Translations under genes and position numbers: made by a program
The notes under the pieces: generated by a model
What the model was told of the DNA's origin: nothing
The model's input: only the letters and a program-made list of their open reading frames with translations
Database searches by the model: none
Assembly: GCA_007570785.1 (NCBI GenBank)
Contig: ML660774.1
Location: 11,810,476-11,874,475 of the forward strand
Direction: 5' to 3'
Length of the DNA stretch: 64,000 nucleotides
DNA from: Antilocapra americana
Lineage: Eukaryota > Chordata > Mammalia > Artiodactyla > Antilocapridae
Part shown: in pieces, positions 28,301 through 43,300 of the stretch
Position numbering within the stretch: the stretch's first letter is position 1
Layout: each line of letters begins with the position of its first letter

Positions 28301-31300
28301 TAAAGAATCTGCCTGTGATGCAGGAAACCTGGGTTCGATCTCTGGGTTGGGAAGATACCCTAAAGAAGGAAATGGTAACCCACTCTAGTATCTTCGCCTG
28401 AAGAATCTCATGGATAGAAGAGCCTGGAGGGCTACAGTCCATAGGGTCGCAAAGTCACACGTGACTGGGCGACTGACATACACAGGATCTAAACAGCCTG
28501 TCTGTCTGGCTCCAACACCCTCTCAAGGATTCCACCTGGCCCCCCAGGATCTGTGACATCTGGTGAATGCCCTCAGGCTTCTTCATCCTGGGCAGCTGTT
28601 CTTTTTCCGGTTGCTCCCACACACTGACACCTGGGCTGCTACCTGCTACTTCTGATGAGGGATGCTCTGGAGAGCAGGGTTTAAGATGTCCTCTTTTTGT
28701 CATACTTCTTCCATCAGGCAACTTAAACATAACCTGGAAACGGGTCAGTTTACAAACTTTGGGCACAAAAAATGCAAACATTTGGTTATATTTCAGTGCT
28801 TAAGAGCTTTGCTTTCCTGAGCTCTCAATTTAAGGCTGGGGAAGGAAGCGAGCTCCGGGTTTCCAGGACGACTGTGAGAGGGTGATGGAGGGAAGGCTGG
28901 CAGACAGCATGGGGGCATCCCGTCCCCCTTCTCAGCCGTAGACGGAAAGGTTGGTCTTGAGGTCGGCCTGCCCAGATCCGCTCCCTGATAGGAACACCCT
29001 TCACTTTCAGAAACCGACGGTGAAAAAGGATGGAACCATACAGCCATCCTGGAATGGGAATTTGTAATTCTTACCATTAAACTTTTCTAAATTAGAATTT
29101 CTTGTATTTCCCTCCACATTTCTTAAGCAATCTGACCAAATCATTCTTCTCAATACCTAAGAAGCTCTATGGCAACATTTGGCATAAACTCTTAACTTTC
29201 CCTTGTGGTCTTCCCTTGTGGCTCAGCTGGTAAAGAATTCACTTGCAATGCAGAAGACCTGGGTTCGATTCCTGGGTTGGAAAGATCTCTTGGAGAAGGG
29301 AAAGGCTACCCACTCCAGCATTCTGGCCTGGAGAATTCCATGGACTGCATAGTCCATGGGGTCACAAAGAGTCAGACATGACTGAGTAACTCTCACTTCA
29401 CTTCACTTCACTTCTAACTCTCCCAGAGGAAGGCTGGGAACACAATGAATGTCTGTACTTAACCACTGAGGATGTGCAGATCTTCCGATGTACCAGTTCT
29501 GGCCCTGAAAGAACTCACTACCACTTTTGCCTTCACAAAGAGAAAGACAATCCCTGACTCCCTGAGTGTAGTAAGCAGGGCTGTTAAACAATGAAATCTG
29601 ATCTTGGGGCTGGTCCCTGGCTTAGTGTCCTTACTTCAAAGCTTACTCAGTGGAATCCTCTAATCCTTTTGTCTCAATTAAAATAGGGAGAATCCCAGTT
29701 CCAGCAAGCTCTGCAGACTTCAGTGCAAACGAGTTTATTTATTCTGTTAGAATGGTATGGGTCCTTCCTCTTCAGCTCAAGTTCCTACAATGCCTGGGTC
29801 TTTTCAACTCCAGTCCCCTTCCTTGCCAATTCCAGATACCCTTCTTTGGGTTGGCCACGGAGGCATGACAGACCCCTCTGAAGCAGGCAGGCTGGTGTGG
29901 ACACTACACCTTCAGACAACGTCTTTGATGTGCTGCGCTCAGTTGTGTCCAGCTCTTTGCTGACTGGTGGACTGTAGCCCACCAGGCCCCTCTGTCCATG
30001 GTTCTCCAGGCAAGAGTTCTGGAGTGGGTTGCCATTTCCTCCTCCAGGGGATCTTCCTGACCCAGGGATAGAACCTGGGTGTCCTGCTTTGCAGGCAGAT
30101 TCTTTACCGTCTGAGCCGTGAGGAAAGCCCCAGACAAGGTCTACCTGGTCCTCAAATAATGGTTGTCCAGTCTTAGGGGGAAGGTCAAGCAGGGATTTTA
30201 GATCCTGTAAACATCCCCCTCATTAGTCAGAACACACATTTTACAATTGGAACGGCCATAATGATTATTTTGCTCAATGTAACCACTCATCTTTCTTATA
30301 TATGTGTGTATTTATTTATTAGTAATAAGCAAAAATCCCACTTGTACTTTGGATATTTCAGCATTTAAAAATACACATGTAAGAGCAGATGGAAACAATT
30401 TTTGTAGTTTATTTTTTAATGTCATTAGATCAATCTCTTATTACCTGGTATACTCAGAGGACCAAACAATCACTTTCTGATTTATTAAGTAGAAAAATCA
30501 ACATTTCTTGTTTGCTTCTCTATGGAAACAGATAACCTTCTAAAACTGTCTCCCAGGGTTCGCATCTATATGTTGAGTACCAAATCATCAAGGTACTTAG
30601 AATAGAGCATATATAACATATTGAAAAATTAAACCAATATTTCTAGGTTCTTTGTAAGTTATCTGACACTTCTTTAGTACTTCAGAGAAAGGAAGGGTAC
30701 AAAGGTATAATTCCTACCTCGGTCTTTACGATGCGCTTCAGAATAGAATTAACAGTGGCACACATAAAGGGATGAATTAAGAGATTTAAAACAACATTAG
30801 CAGCAGCAATAATTACTACAGGAGAGCACTGCAGAATGGCCTCCTTTAGTCCAGGTCACCAAGAAGCAGTATTTTTACTTATAACTTCACTGTCATCTAC
30901 TCATGAAGTAAACTTCTTACACACAAAATCTTTCTTTGATCTCAGCTTGAGTTACAGTATATATTTTTCTTCTTACTTGAAGCAAATCACAGCCCTGTCC
31001 TACACTGCATTTATCAACAGCACCAGCTCAGTCTGCCTGACAGTAATTGCAGAGATAGAACATATATCCAGTTGCAGCAAAAGCAAATTTAATATAATCA
31101 TAAGCTGGCAGGTCACAGATGAAAGGCATGTACAAGTACTGCTATAGGGGACAGTGTAAGAGCACATTGGTACACAAACCCCACCTGGTTATAGACTAGA
31201 TGTATTCATTAATGTAAACGGGAAGGGCTACACAGCTGTGTACAGAGCTGAGAAGGCAGTCATCAATATTTGGACTGGGTCTCTTCCTCTGCTCAATGTG

Positions 31301-34300
31301 TGAGCCGCAGCTCACGTTTCCTACTTGTATCTCTCCACCAATTATATGTATTGATCTTTGTTTTCTGTTCCTAAAACCACAGTCAGTTACCCAAGATCTG
31401 GAGACAAAATAAACAGCCTGCTATTCATTCATGAATCGTGTTCCCTCCCTGTGCTGTGTACAAGGATCTAGCTCATTATTAACACAGTAGGTTACTGATG
31501 CATTCACAGACACATGTATGTTTCCCCCATGGCTCCCCACCAGTTCATGTTTTCCCAGTGTATATACCCTTTAAACTCATTAACGTGCTGCTCTTTGAAA
31601 GGCTAAAATTTCTACCAGTTAGCATTAGTGTTCTGGTTACCCAAACACTGTTGTTGAATTTTAGACTGTGTACAGTCGGCCAGCAGGTCTCAACGTGCAC
31701 CCAATGGCCAGCATTTTCATGACGGACACAGCCTCCAGCACCAAAGTCTGCTGCATGGGCAAGATGGGATTAGTCACAATCCCCCAACCACCAACTTTCC
31801 TGCAGTACTCGGAAAGGGCAAGGCAGTTAAAAATTGTTCTAGTGACGTTGATATGGACCTCAGAGACACTTCCAGGGACAGATATGTTTATAGGCAGCTC
31901 TGGAATCACATTTCCAACAAAAATCACCTGCTCCAGGAAGACAGTTGGCAGGCCTCAAAAAATTAGGCACACAACTACCATATAATCCAACAATTTAGGG
32001 AAGCCTGGTATGCTACAGTCCATGAGGTCGTAGAGAGTCGGATACAGCTTAGCAACTGAACGACAACAAGGCATATACCCAAAGAACTGAAATCAGAGAC
32101 TTGAACGTGTATTTGCAGACGGATGTTCACAGCAGCATCATACACAATAGCCCAAGGTGGAAACCACCAAAATGTTCACCAGCAAATGAAGAGATTAAAA
32201 AAATGTGGTATATAACAAAGTGGAATAGATCATTTAGAAAGTCTGACACATGCTACAACATGGATAAACCTTAAACACATATGCTTCAGTGAAATAAACA
32301 GACAAAAAAGACAAATACATGATTCCATATATACGAGGTACCTAGAACAGTCAGTCATAAAAAACAGAAAGCAGAATGGGAAGGCTGGCAGACAGGGAGT
32401 TACTGCTTAATGGGTACAGAGTGTCATTTGGGATGAAACAGTGCTGGAGATGGTTGACGATGATGCCTGCAGAGCAATGTAAATGTACTTAATGCCACTG
32501 AACTGCACACTTAGAATAGTAAAATTTTATGTTATGTATATTTTACCACAATACAAATTTTAAAAATCATCTGCTCCAGAGACTATTCTCAAACCACAAA
32601 TTAAGGTAATATTCTCCTGTAGTTAAAGTCTTCTTCCTCATCTCTGGTTATTTCCACAACGAAGACTTTTCATTGTTTAATTTTTTCAGAAATGTGAGCT
32701 CAGAAATGGCAAGTAGAGAAAAACAAAGCTTTATTGAGATGCAGATGTCTAGCTAGGCATTTCCACTGAAGTGGTTCATTCATGTGTCCTTCCAGATTCT
32801 CAGTGTTTGAGATTCAGAAGAATTTCTAGGCAAAATGACAAATTCCACGCCTCCTTGGCCTTTTACAGTCAACAGGAAATAGATGAAACTATGAATGTAA
32901 AATCCACTTCAAGGATCTTGGATATTTTTGGGTATTCACTTCATACATACATCTGTCTCATACTGATGGCTTCAAATTAAAGTTAAATTATGTACAGCAT
33001 ACATAAGAAGGCAGAGGCGAGGAAGGGGAAGTTGCAATATTTTAGGAAGTCTTTTTTGTTTAATGTAAAATGGGTAAAACTTTTAGCATTATCAGGGGAG
33101 ATTTGAGTTATCTGAAAACTTTTAAAATCGAATATAGCATCTCTAGACAATGTTGGCTGACTTTGAATGCTTCCTGAAAATGCATGTCACTTATTTTTTC
33201 AGCAATTATTTTATAAGTATATTGTGGCAGATACTTTGCATAGTCTAAATTATAACTTTTCAAATGGGCTATACAATTAATTTTGTCATCTAAATCTTTA
33301 TTATAGATGATTACATTTCGATATTCAGAAAGAAAAAAAAGAGCCATTTGACTGTTACATTTGCATACTAGTTCACTAGGGCTGCCATAACAAAGGACCA
33401 CAGCCTGGGTGCCTTAAACAACAGAAATTTACCTTCTCACAATTCTGGAGGCCAGAAATCCAAGATCAAGATTCAGCAAGTCTGGTTTCTACGGTGGCCT
33501 CTTCCCTTGGCCTGTGGCAGCCCTCTTTACCCTGTGCCTTCACATGGTCACACTGCACATGTGTGTCCAAATTCCCTCCAATCATAGAGTATTAGGACTC
33601 ATTCTAACAACCTAATTTTAACTTAATTACCTCCTTGAAGGCTCAGTCTCCAAATACAGTCATGTTCTGAGGTACTGGGGGTTGGGATTTCAACATACGA
33701 GTAGGGTGTGGGGGTGACAACTTGGCCCTTAATAAACTGAAACTGTAAAAACATTCCAAACTTGTTTATGAACATCTGAGTGATCAAAGAATAAAAAGGT
33801 GAAGCAGATAATTCTCTCATAAAGGATTCATGGTCTCCGAAGCTTGACATGTCTACTGTGATCACAAAAGGGACAATTAACAAGTTCAGTGAGCACCCAA
33901 TCATTTAAGAGACGTTATGCCGTGAACGCTACTCTGTGTCAGGCACCCGGCTACAATGGCAACCAGACACGGTTACTGCTCCCGTAAGATTTTCTACAGG
34001 TTATCTTCAGAATATAAGAAAGTTAAGCTTACCTAACATAATAAAGTCTTTGTAATTTGGAGAGAACAAATTCAGATATCCCATCAACTCACACACTGGT
34101 ATATGTTTTTTATTCTGGTAGAAAATTTGAGATTAAATGCAGGGGGTCTTCAGAGCATAGTCAGTAATCAAACAAGAATTTAACCTCTCACTGTTGAGTT
34201 CTCAGCCCCTACTTTACTTGCCATTTGAACATATTTGTCAACTGCGATTGCTCGCTCCTCCATGATACCCTCTCCTCCCCAGGCTTCAGGACCCCACAGC

Positions 34301-37300
34301 AGGTTCCTCTGCTTCACTATAATCCCTTCTCAGTGTTCCTTGCTGGTTCCTATGCATCTCCCAAACTCTCAACGTTGGTCATCTTTGGTTCTCCTCTCTG
34401 CTTAATTTACATTCACTCCCTTGGTGGAACAAATACATCCAAGGTTAAGACTTTAAATTGATTTATACGCTGAGGACCTCCAAATTTTTCCTCTGGCCCA
34501 GACTCTCTGCCAAATGCCAAACTCATCTGTGCAACTGCTTACTCAGTGTATCTGTTTCCACGTCTCCATACCATTGCTGATCCACGGTCACCCCATCCCC
34601 AACCATCTCTGTTCCACTGTCTGATTTTTCCTTTTTGTCCTCCAACTAGGATGTAAATTCTAAGAGCCATGAACAAATAGTTTTGAATGAATGAATAAAG
34701 ACGTAGTCAATAAATATGGATGGTTTGAAATGCATTCAACTCTTGGATTAAAACTGCTTGCTAAAATGCAAGTTTATGGGGGCCTACAAGGATCCCTTCC
34801 AACCTCTCAGTTCTGCATATTTTAGTCTATAGTGTGTTCTAGTCCTGGAATAAGCTGCATTTCATTAAAAATAGGCTCTAATTAAAACCTTGATTAAGTC
34901 CAGCTGGTCTCTGCCCTTCATCCTTTCACATTAATGAACCTCCCTGGAGGTGCCCTGGATAATCACTACTCATAGTTAAGCATCATAAATCCCTTACTGC
35001 CTTTCTTCTTAGAACATGTCACATGGAGTTTGTCCACTGTGTAAAAAACCTGATCACAAATTAGCCCCTGCAATTCAGAGCTGGCTTAGAACTTTTCAGT
35101 TTGAGGCTCATAAAACTGAAATCTCTTTCTCGGTGGGTAAATGGTACCAGGTGTTTCTCATTTAGGGCTCAGCATCAGCTGTTTCAGAGCAGGCTGTCTT
35201 TCGTATTTCCAGTGCGAATTATACAGACATTCCAGAGACCGTACTTCAAGTCACACCATCTCTCGCATCCCTACAGACTTGGTGAAAAGCCCCACTTCAG
35301 ATTCGGCCACCTACTACCTCTTCTGAGCTGATCTTTGGGCCCCCCAAAACCACCAGCGGCACAATCCAGTCTCGGTTTTAAGTCACCTCATCCCAAACAT
35401 ATTCAAATACTGTGAAAATCCATTTTTTACATAATGTGATCAACAGAGATAGAAATTTAATTTTATCTACATGTAAGAAAATAGATATGCATTACAAAGC
35501 ATTCTGGTCTGCCAAATTTCATCGAGTTATAATCAAATAAATCTATAAAGTTCTTGGAAACACATGAAATGCTTTTTACAAGGATTATACCTATTATAAG
35601 ATAATCATGAAGATAAACTACCCCTTGAAACTACTGTACTCTTTGGACATTTGGTTTTAAAGGATGTAGAGAAAAAGATTTTTTCTTTTATTTTTGCTCG
35701 GTGTTTAATGTATTGATACACTGATCTGGACTATTCTGTTTCTCCAGGGTAGCAATGCTACTGAATAAACCCAAAGAGGTCAAAATATTTTAAGTATAGC
35801 AGGAAAGCTTAATTGACATTCCACATGAGGAGAAATTTCAGGACACCGTGGAGAAAAACTGGCAAAGAAATAAAGCTCAGTCATCTATAAAAGCACTTCT
35901 CTTTCATTTGCATTTAAAAATGTAATCAACAACATATCTAAAATGAACTGCTGTCAAGTATGCATTTCAGAGTGCAGAGAAGCACTGAGATGATAAATGC
36001 AGCAGATATTTTTGCTCGTGTCTCCCAAATAAATATGATTTTTAACATTTCTGGCACTAATATTTATAATTCAATTTAAAAGTCATAGTCAGACGAAAAG
36101 TCAAATTAGGAAAAATGCTACACAAAGGTTTCAAACGCGATTTCATTTTGAAAGGAAAAATATCAAGCCATCATAGCTGGTGACTTTATTGCTAACATAT
36201 GCTTCTTAGGAAATCAGGTCATCCACCTCCTCCCTGCTGCCCTCATCCCACCCGCTGCCCTGGAAATTCCACCTTTTTCCATTCTCAGCATTTGACTGAG
36301 ATAACCATTAAGATATAACAAAATCACCCTTAAAAGAATAAGAGAAAAAAATATTACAACAATTTTTAAGTGACCATTAGAGAAATTAATTCAATTATAT
36401 TATTTTTATTATTAATTCTCTGTAATATACCTACATGGTAATATAGGTTTCCACATAGTATTAAGACTATCTTTCTAAATGATCTTTGGAAAACTGTTTT
36501 CCCAACAGAGAACATTCAGAATCCATGGCGAATCTATCACTTTGCAAGTAAGATGAGACAGTATTTCTCCAGTCATCACAGCGTTGGAGTCTCAGAGGAC
36601 CCACAAACTCATCACTTCCTAGAGAAAAGAGGGCTGAGAGCTGCAATACAACAGTTAAAATGCATGGAATCAGCAGTATAAATCACAACACGTAAGCCAT
36701 TATTCCATAATTTTCCATCAAGAATAAAAAGAAAAACAGATGAGACAAAGAATCACCGAGAATTTTCTCACTGAGAACTCCTCATCCACACTAATCTCTG
36801 GAATATTTGTCTTGTTTGTTTTTTGTCTCCCTGGCACTTCTCCCCACCATGAAGGCCAAAGAGATCCAGCACCTTGCTCTTCCTAAATAAACCCTGTTGC
36901 CTGGCATGTGGGCTCGACAGCAGCCCAGCTGGCTGATGCTCCCAGAAGCATCTTTACTGAGTCATAGGAGCAGGGCGGCTCCAGGGCTCGGGCATGGCCG
37001 GCCACGAGGGCAGCAGCTCCTTCCAAAGGCATGACGTCCACTCCAGCTCAGCCACCTTCTCTTGGTTTCTGCTTTATTTTCTAAGCTGGGTTCTCCAGTC
37101 TTCCCGTGGACTCAATGAGTTGTACTCGGGAAGTTCGCTGCCTGTTCACATTCACTCAGCAAGCCACAGGTCCTGAGCTGGGAGCAGAGTGCAAGATGCC
37201 CAGGCATCAGGAAGAAACGAAGCAGTTGAAACAGCCCCACAGGGCACAGCTGAGGCAAAAATCACTGCTCGTTAGCTTGCTCTGAGATACTTATATGTGC

Positions 37301-40300
37301 AAGGTTGTTAATATGAGTAGACAGTCCCATTACCAGAGATATGCTCTCACTCCCCTGGTGGTCCAGTGGGTAACAATCTACCTGCCAGCACAGGGGTCAC
37401 TGGTTCAATCCCTGGTCCCGGAAGATCCCACATGTGGTTAGCAACTAAGCCGTCGGGCGGCAACTACTGAAGCCTGCGAGCCTAGAGCCCGGGAGGAGAA
37501 GCCACTGGGTGAGAAGCCCAGGTAACTAGAGTGGGGCCCCTGATCGCCGCAACGAGAGAAAGCCCGTGCACAGCAATGAAGACCCAGCACGGCCAAAAAT
37601 AAATTAATAACACCTTTTAAAAAAATACTAAGGACATGCTCTCCATCAGCTCTTTTTACCTACTGTTTTGATCACTCTCATTTAACCTTGGTCCAGCAAC
37701 CAGCTCCCAGGAGAGGGATGTTATGTTTTCCATTTCTGCTTTTCTGCCCCTGAGCTGTGGTAGCAGCATTTTGAAAGTTAACCACCCTTCTCCTTATGCC
37801 CAAGCTGGACAGAAGGCTTCAGTTTTGCTTTGTGATTCCAGAAGCAATTTTCCCCCTTAGCTATTAGGAAAAGACCTCTATTCGGTTCTCCTCTAAACCA
37901 TCTCTGTGGGGGGAAAGTGCCTGGCACGTAACAAGGGTTCAATAGATGCTTTTGAATGAACCCTGCTCCACTGCCTGTCTGAGGCTGGCCTCTTTCTAAC
38001 CTTGTGGGAACGCACCTTCTCTAGAGACAATTATCTTGACTTAAGAAGCCATCCCTCCAGCTCCTGGCTTAATTACTGGAAACACTTGAGCAAGTACTTA
38101 ATTTGATGGCATGCACAACGTTCTCAGTAAGCATTTGATTTTTCCGAACAAACTTTAAATTGTTTTGACTTCTAAACCCTCTTCTCTCACCTATTTACAT
38201 GATACAATTTCATGTTTTCATACAATTTACCGACATTAATTCATTCAACTTTTTTTGAGTACCCCTGCACTGTAAGTGCTATCGTAACTGCTTTACTTTT
38301 GTTGTCTCTAATAGGATTTAATAGCAAATAGTAATGCTGCATTGTCTAATAAACAAATGAAAAGTAGTTTTCTGACACACTCAATGGAATCAAGAAAGCA
38401 TTAAGTAGAGTCTTTTCTTCTCCTTGCTACTGACCATTTATATTAAAGTCAAATGGTACATAGGTTAAGAATCTGCAGTATATTTCACACATTTGAATTT
38501 CAGATTTGAAGAAATGTTGAGTTCTTATCCCTCTATTTAGATAATTTAAAATCTTTAAAATATTTGATAATATCAAGAAAAGTTACATAACTAATACATT
38601 TCACATCATTACTGTTAACAAGAAATAATTTCTAATTTGGTATTAAATATTTTGTACGTGTAAGTCTTCTATGGATGTCACTTTCCACGTCACTTAAGAT
38701 GACTTTAATAATTATAGATGGTAACATTTGTATTCTCAAGATCATTTGTCCGTAGTTTTGTTCTTAAAAAGCTCTGTTTTGCATAATTTTAAAAAATGAT
38801 AGTTTACCAATAATAAAAATGCAGTTCTTCCTCTGTGGGGCTCAAATTCATTTCCTGATGGAAAACAACTTAGACTCCCATTGAGTTTCCATCCTTGAAT
38901 GTATCATGGCCTTAAGTTAATGGTAACTCACCACAGAACCCATGTATGAGGTTTTATATGTTTAATCCTTAAAGATATCCTTAAAAGAAGGAAAACATAA
39001 TTTTCTATCTCCCAAAATGACCCCTAAATATGCAGACTAATTCTTTTAATTCTTGAATATCTTCAATAATCACTGTGTAATATGAGGCTGCAATCATTTC
39101 TGAGAGGTGTTTATTAATAAAGACCGTAAAATCACAAAGTCCTAATAGTCTAACTTCTAACATACTCCAGGGTCAGTAATATATTGCTCAAGGGCCCAGT
39201 CTGACCTGCTATTTTTATAAATAAAGTTTTGTTGGAACACAGTCATACCCATTTGCTAAATTAGCTAAAGCTGCTTTTGTGCTTCAACAGCAGTGTTGTA
39301 GCTATCTAGCCCAAACTATAAACCCTCTTAAAATTCTGAAATCACTATGTAAAGCTTACTTTTAATGAGCTGTTAACTCATTAAACAACAGCCATAAAGT
39401 TTAACAAATTTGCTAAGGGACTTCATTGGGCTAGAGAGATTTGGCAAGAAGTTTGCAAGAAAAGGGAGACATTTTAACACTGGCAGCACAGCGGCTGAAG
39501 TCACGCTGGTTAATTTGGAAGAAGGACACAGAGCTGGTAGCAACTCTGAGACATTTAACGTCTTCATCTACAAATGCCAAAGGGAGTTGGCCTAAACAAT
39601 CTTTGACTCCTCCTGATTCCTTGAAATGACTTCAGTAAGCCCACAAGCAAACTCAGAACCCTATGAGCACACAACTCAATAACAAGTATTTCACGGCACC
39701 CATCGAAGGTCAAGGCAGGGAAGGAATACATTTTAGAAAAGTGGAAACCAAAATGATTACAGAAAGGTATGTGGAGCTTTACTGTGTGATTCTTGAAACT
39801 CTCCTGTAACTTTGAAAAAGTGAAAGTCGCTCAATCGTGTTTGACTCTTTGCGACTCCATGGACTATAGAGTCCATGGAATTCTCCAGGCCAAAATACTG
39901 GAGTGGGTAGCCTTTCCTTCTCCAGGGGATCTTCTGAACCCAGGGATCAAGCCCAGGCCTCCCGCATTGCAGGCAGATTGTTTACCAGGTAAGCCACAAG
40001 GATAGCCCAAGAATAGTGGAGTGGGTAGCCTATTTCTGCTCTTGCCGATCTTCCCGACCCAGGAATCAAATCAGCATCTCCTCTATTGCAGGCAGATTCT
40101 TTACCAACTGAGCTATCAGGGAAGCCCATAACTTTGAAATTACTATCAAATAAAAAAGTATAAAAATGGCTAAAGCAATTTTACATGTTCTCACTTAAAA
40201 GGGGAAACTTCAGTTACCATATTCAACAAAGTTAACACAATGACTGCCAGAATGGATTTGGAAAACACGACAACCATATTCAGTATGTTCCCTGAAGCAA

Positions 40301-43300
40301 GCGTGCCTGCAGACTACCCTCATTCCCTCTGTCCTGCATCCTAAATAACCACCATATAAATGTAACCCTTAAATTTATTAATATCTCACTATATGGAAAA
40401 TGAGCTAACAAGCAACTAAAAGGACCAAATGATAGATAAGACATGAAAGAAGCTGGAGTGGGAGTAGTGGGAGGCAGAAGGAAAGCACAGAAGAAAGCAG
40501 TTCATCAACAAACTAGATAAACACGTTCTGAATGATCACAAATATCAGCAGCTCTGTTTTAGCTCTTCTTTGGTGGAATAGGAAGGAAACTTACCCCAAG
40601 TACTTGACTCTCATACAATGTATGTATGTACACCCCTTGTATTTTTTATGTACATATATTCCAAAAAGAGATGTGAGTTTATTTTTCTAAAATCCAAACA
40701 CTAAGAAAACATTACGTTAATAGAAAAGTGCCTAGAGAGCCACATACATCCAGGTTGTTAAATATAGAAACCCACTGTAATGAGAACCATTATCTCTGGT
40801 TTCCAAGGATACCAGGGTAAGCACTACTCCTAAACTGCCGTTAATTCAGCAAAGGGCACAAAGTCATTTATACTCAGGGTCATCCCAGCTGCCAGCAGAT
40901 GCAGAAGGCAGGCTAAACCGCCTTCTTTTTTCTATTCTGTTCATCACCAGCTCCAGTTGCCCACCCCCACTCTCTGGTCCCAACCCTAGCCAATGATTTC
41001 TGGGTGTAATTCGGAAAATGTTTGTAAACAGCTACTTCCGAGAGAAAAAGAATCTACAAAGGGCAGGGCAGTCAGAGCTGTGGACAATGCTGGGGTGGGG
41101 GTGGGTAGGGAAGGTTGGCATTCCTCTGTTTGTGAAAAGGAGTGATGCCCGGTTTTGTGTGCCCGCCACACTAGGGGCCCTCTTTCCTGGTGCCTATGAG
41201 GGACATGACTTAGCAAGGAAACCACTACCATCATCTTCAGGGAATTGCACAGCTGTTTTCAACTCCCCCCCGCCCCCAACCAAGACTATCCAAGCTTTTA
41301 GAGTTTATCACTCTTAAACTGACACAGTTTCTAGAATTAAGTTCACTTTCAATTTTCTCTTCTAGACTCTGGGCTTCCTAGATGGCACCAGTGATGAACA
41401 ACCTGCCTGCCAATGCAGGAGATGCAAGAGACACAGGTTTGATCCCTGTGTCAGGAAGATTCCCTGGAGAAGGAAATGGCAACCCACTCCAGTGTTCTTG
41501 CCTGGAGAATCCCATGGGCAGAAGAGCCTGGTGGGCTACAGTCCATGGGGCAAAAAGAGGCAGACACAACTGAGCATGCATGCACTCTAGACTCCAGGAT
41601 CTAGACCTTTCATAGCATTACTTACAACCTGTTTCTATGGCTTTAATATTAAAAACTACTTTCTGACAACTTCAGAGATATTGCCTCTGAATCATTTTGT
41701 TGTTGCTTATTCAAGGTTATTTATTGATTGCTTTCAACATGACAGGCATTGTACCAGGCTAGGGAGGCAGTGAGACAAACGATATCAGACTTCACTTTCA
41801 ATGATCACGGAAAGGATCAGTAACAGACCATGTCACTTAGTTTAAAAAGAGGCATTTGGGACTTCCCCAGTGGTCCAGTAGTTAAGACTCTGCCCTTTCA
41901 AATCACGGGGTGTGGGTTCAAACCCTGGTCAGGGAACTAAGATCCCATATGACCCCAGCACAATCAAGAAATAAAAATATATAAGAATAACAAAATAATT
42001 AAAAAAATAAAAATAGAGGCATTCCTCACTCAGTCAAATTTACACTTACTAAAATACTGGTGTGTGATTTCATGGATACTTTAGATTTATCTTAAACTTA
42101 CAGGAAGCATATACAAATTCTAAAAAGTATATGTAAAAAACTTACAGAAAAAAAAAAGTATATATATAGATATATTTATGGGCTTCCCAGGTGGTGCAGT
42201 GGTAAAGAATCCACCTGCCAATGCAAGAGACACAAGAGACTCAGGTTTAGTCCCTGGGTGGGGTAGCTCCCTGAAGTAGGAAATGGCAATCCACTCCAGT
42301 ATTCCTGCCTGGGAAATCCCATGAAGACAGGAGCCTGGTGAACTGCAGTCCATGGGGTTGCAGAGTCGGCCATGACTGAGCATGTACATACATATCCACA
42401 TATATAAAAATAATATCCAGATAAACCAGCAATCTCCCATTTACTTCCTCCCCCATCACCTGTCCATTCAACACAGGAAGACCTCCATGCAGAACTGAGC
42501 TGGGGAAGAAGTAACAGGAAGGGTCAAAGAGCTCTCTGCCTTCACGTGTTTCCTCCTGATGGACATGAGACTGCATCAGGCTAAGCTTCTTAGCTTAATG
42601 TGATAAGAGAGGTGAATTCGTTTGCCTATTTTGATAATTGAGGCCTTTTGAGACTCCCCTCTTTTGTATCAGTCCCATTAATTGGAGATGCTCTCTGCAT
42701 CCAAGAGAGAGAAGGAATGAAATACAACAAAGGTTTCTAATAGTTATGTAACATTTACAGAATCCCTCAACAAGGCAGGTCATTTTAAAACTAACAGTTA
42801 ATACAAAAAGTACAACATGGTTTTGAAAACTTTCTTCCTATACATTTTAGATAACTTGAATACTATGTACTTAGTTGAGCTGTCCTGATTTCAGTACACA
42901 ATCCTTAAAAAAAAACCAACTCACTTTTTTTTTGGTACTGAAATATTGTTTCTTAATTCAATAATCAAAGTAATAATATCAAATCTTAAAACTATACAAA
43001 ATGGGAAATCAGTCTCAGTTCTTTTAAAAGTTAGTCAGTCATTATTTTGATTATTCTGACACCTGCTATTTCTCACAAGGGGCAACATTTTGGGGTAAGA
43101 CGGCTTTGGAGAAGATTCTGTCTGAATCTGGCAGCTTGCAAAACGCTTAACTTGAGCAGGCCACTCTTTAACCTTTCTCCTGGTCTCACCAGAAGCTAGT
43201 GCTCTGCAGGATGGAAACACAAAACACAAGTCACTGGCAGAAACGTCATCCTTTTCTGACAACACAGGAGCTTTCACAAAACCTCTAACGTAAGCCTGCT

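Larger units (their letters stand above)
31660..32660 (-). pseudogene. Unrecognised coding-like relic, split by an L1 insertion
   Basis: On the minus strand 31936-31660 is one open frame of about 90 codons with protein-like composition (contains [19 protein letters not shown]). The frame continues across the L1 target site into 32579-32650, where [18 protein letters not shown] is readable before stop codons break it. I do not recognise the family. It may be a processed pseudogene fragment or an exapted repeat; the opposite strand is also open, so coding origin is unproven. Confidence 0.3.

Noticed and set aside
28276..28350. tRNA gene candidates at SINE heads
   Set aside because: B-box-like ggttcgatcc motifs occur in every Bov-tA and CHR head; no complete tRNA cloverleaf with an intact acceptor stem is seen.
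27289..33732. A complete endogenous retrovirus bounded by the two MLT1 LTRs
   Set aside because: The LTRs are diverged, 5.7 kb apart with unrelated SINEs and L1 between, and no retroviral coding remnants are visible; they look like solitary LTRs.
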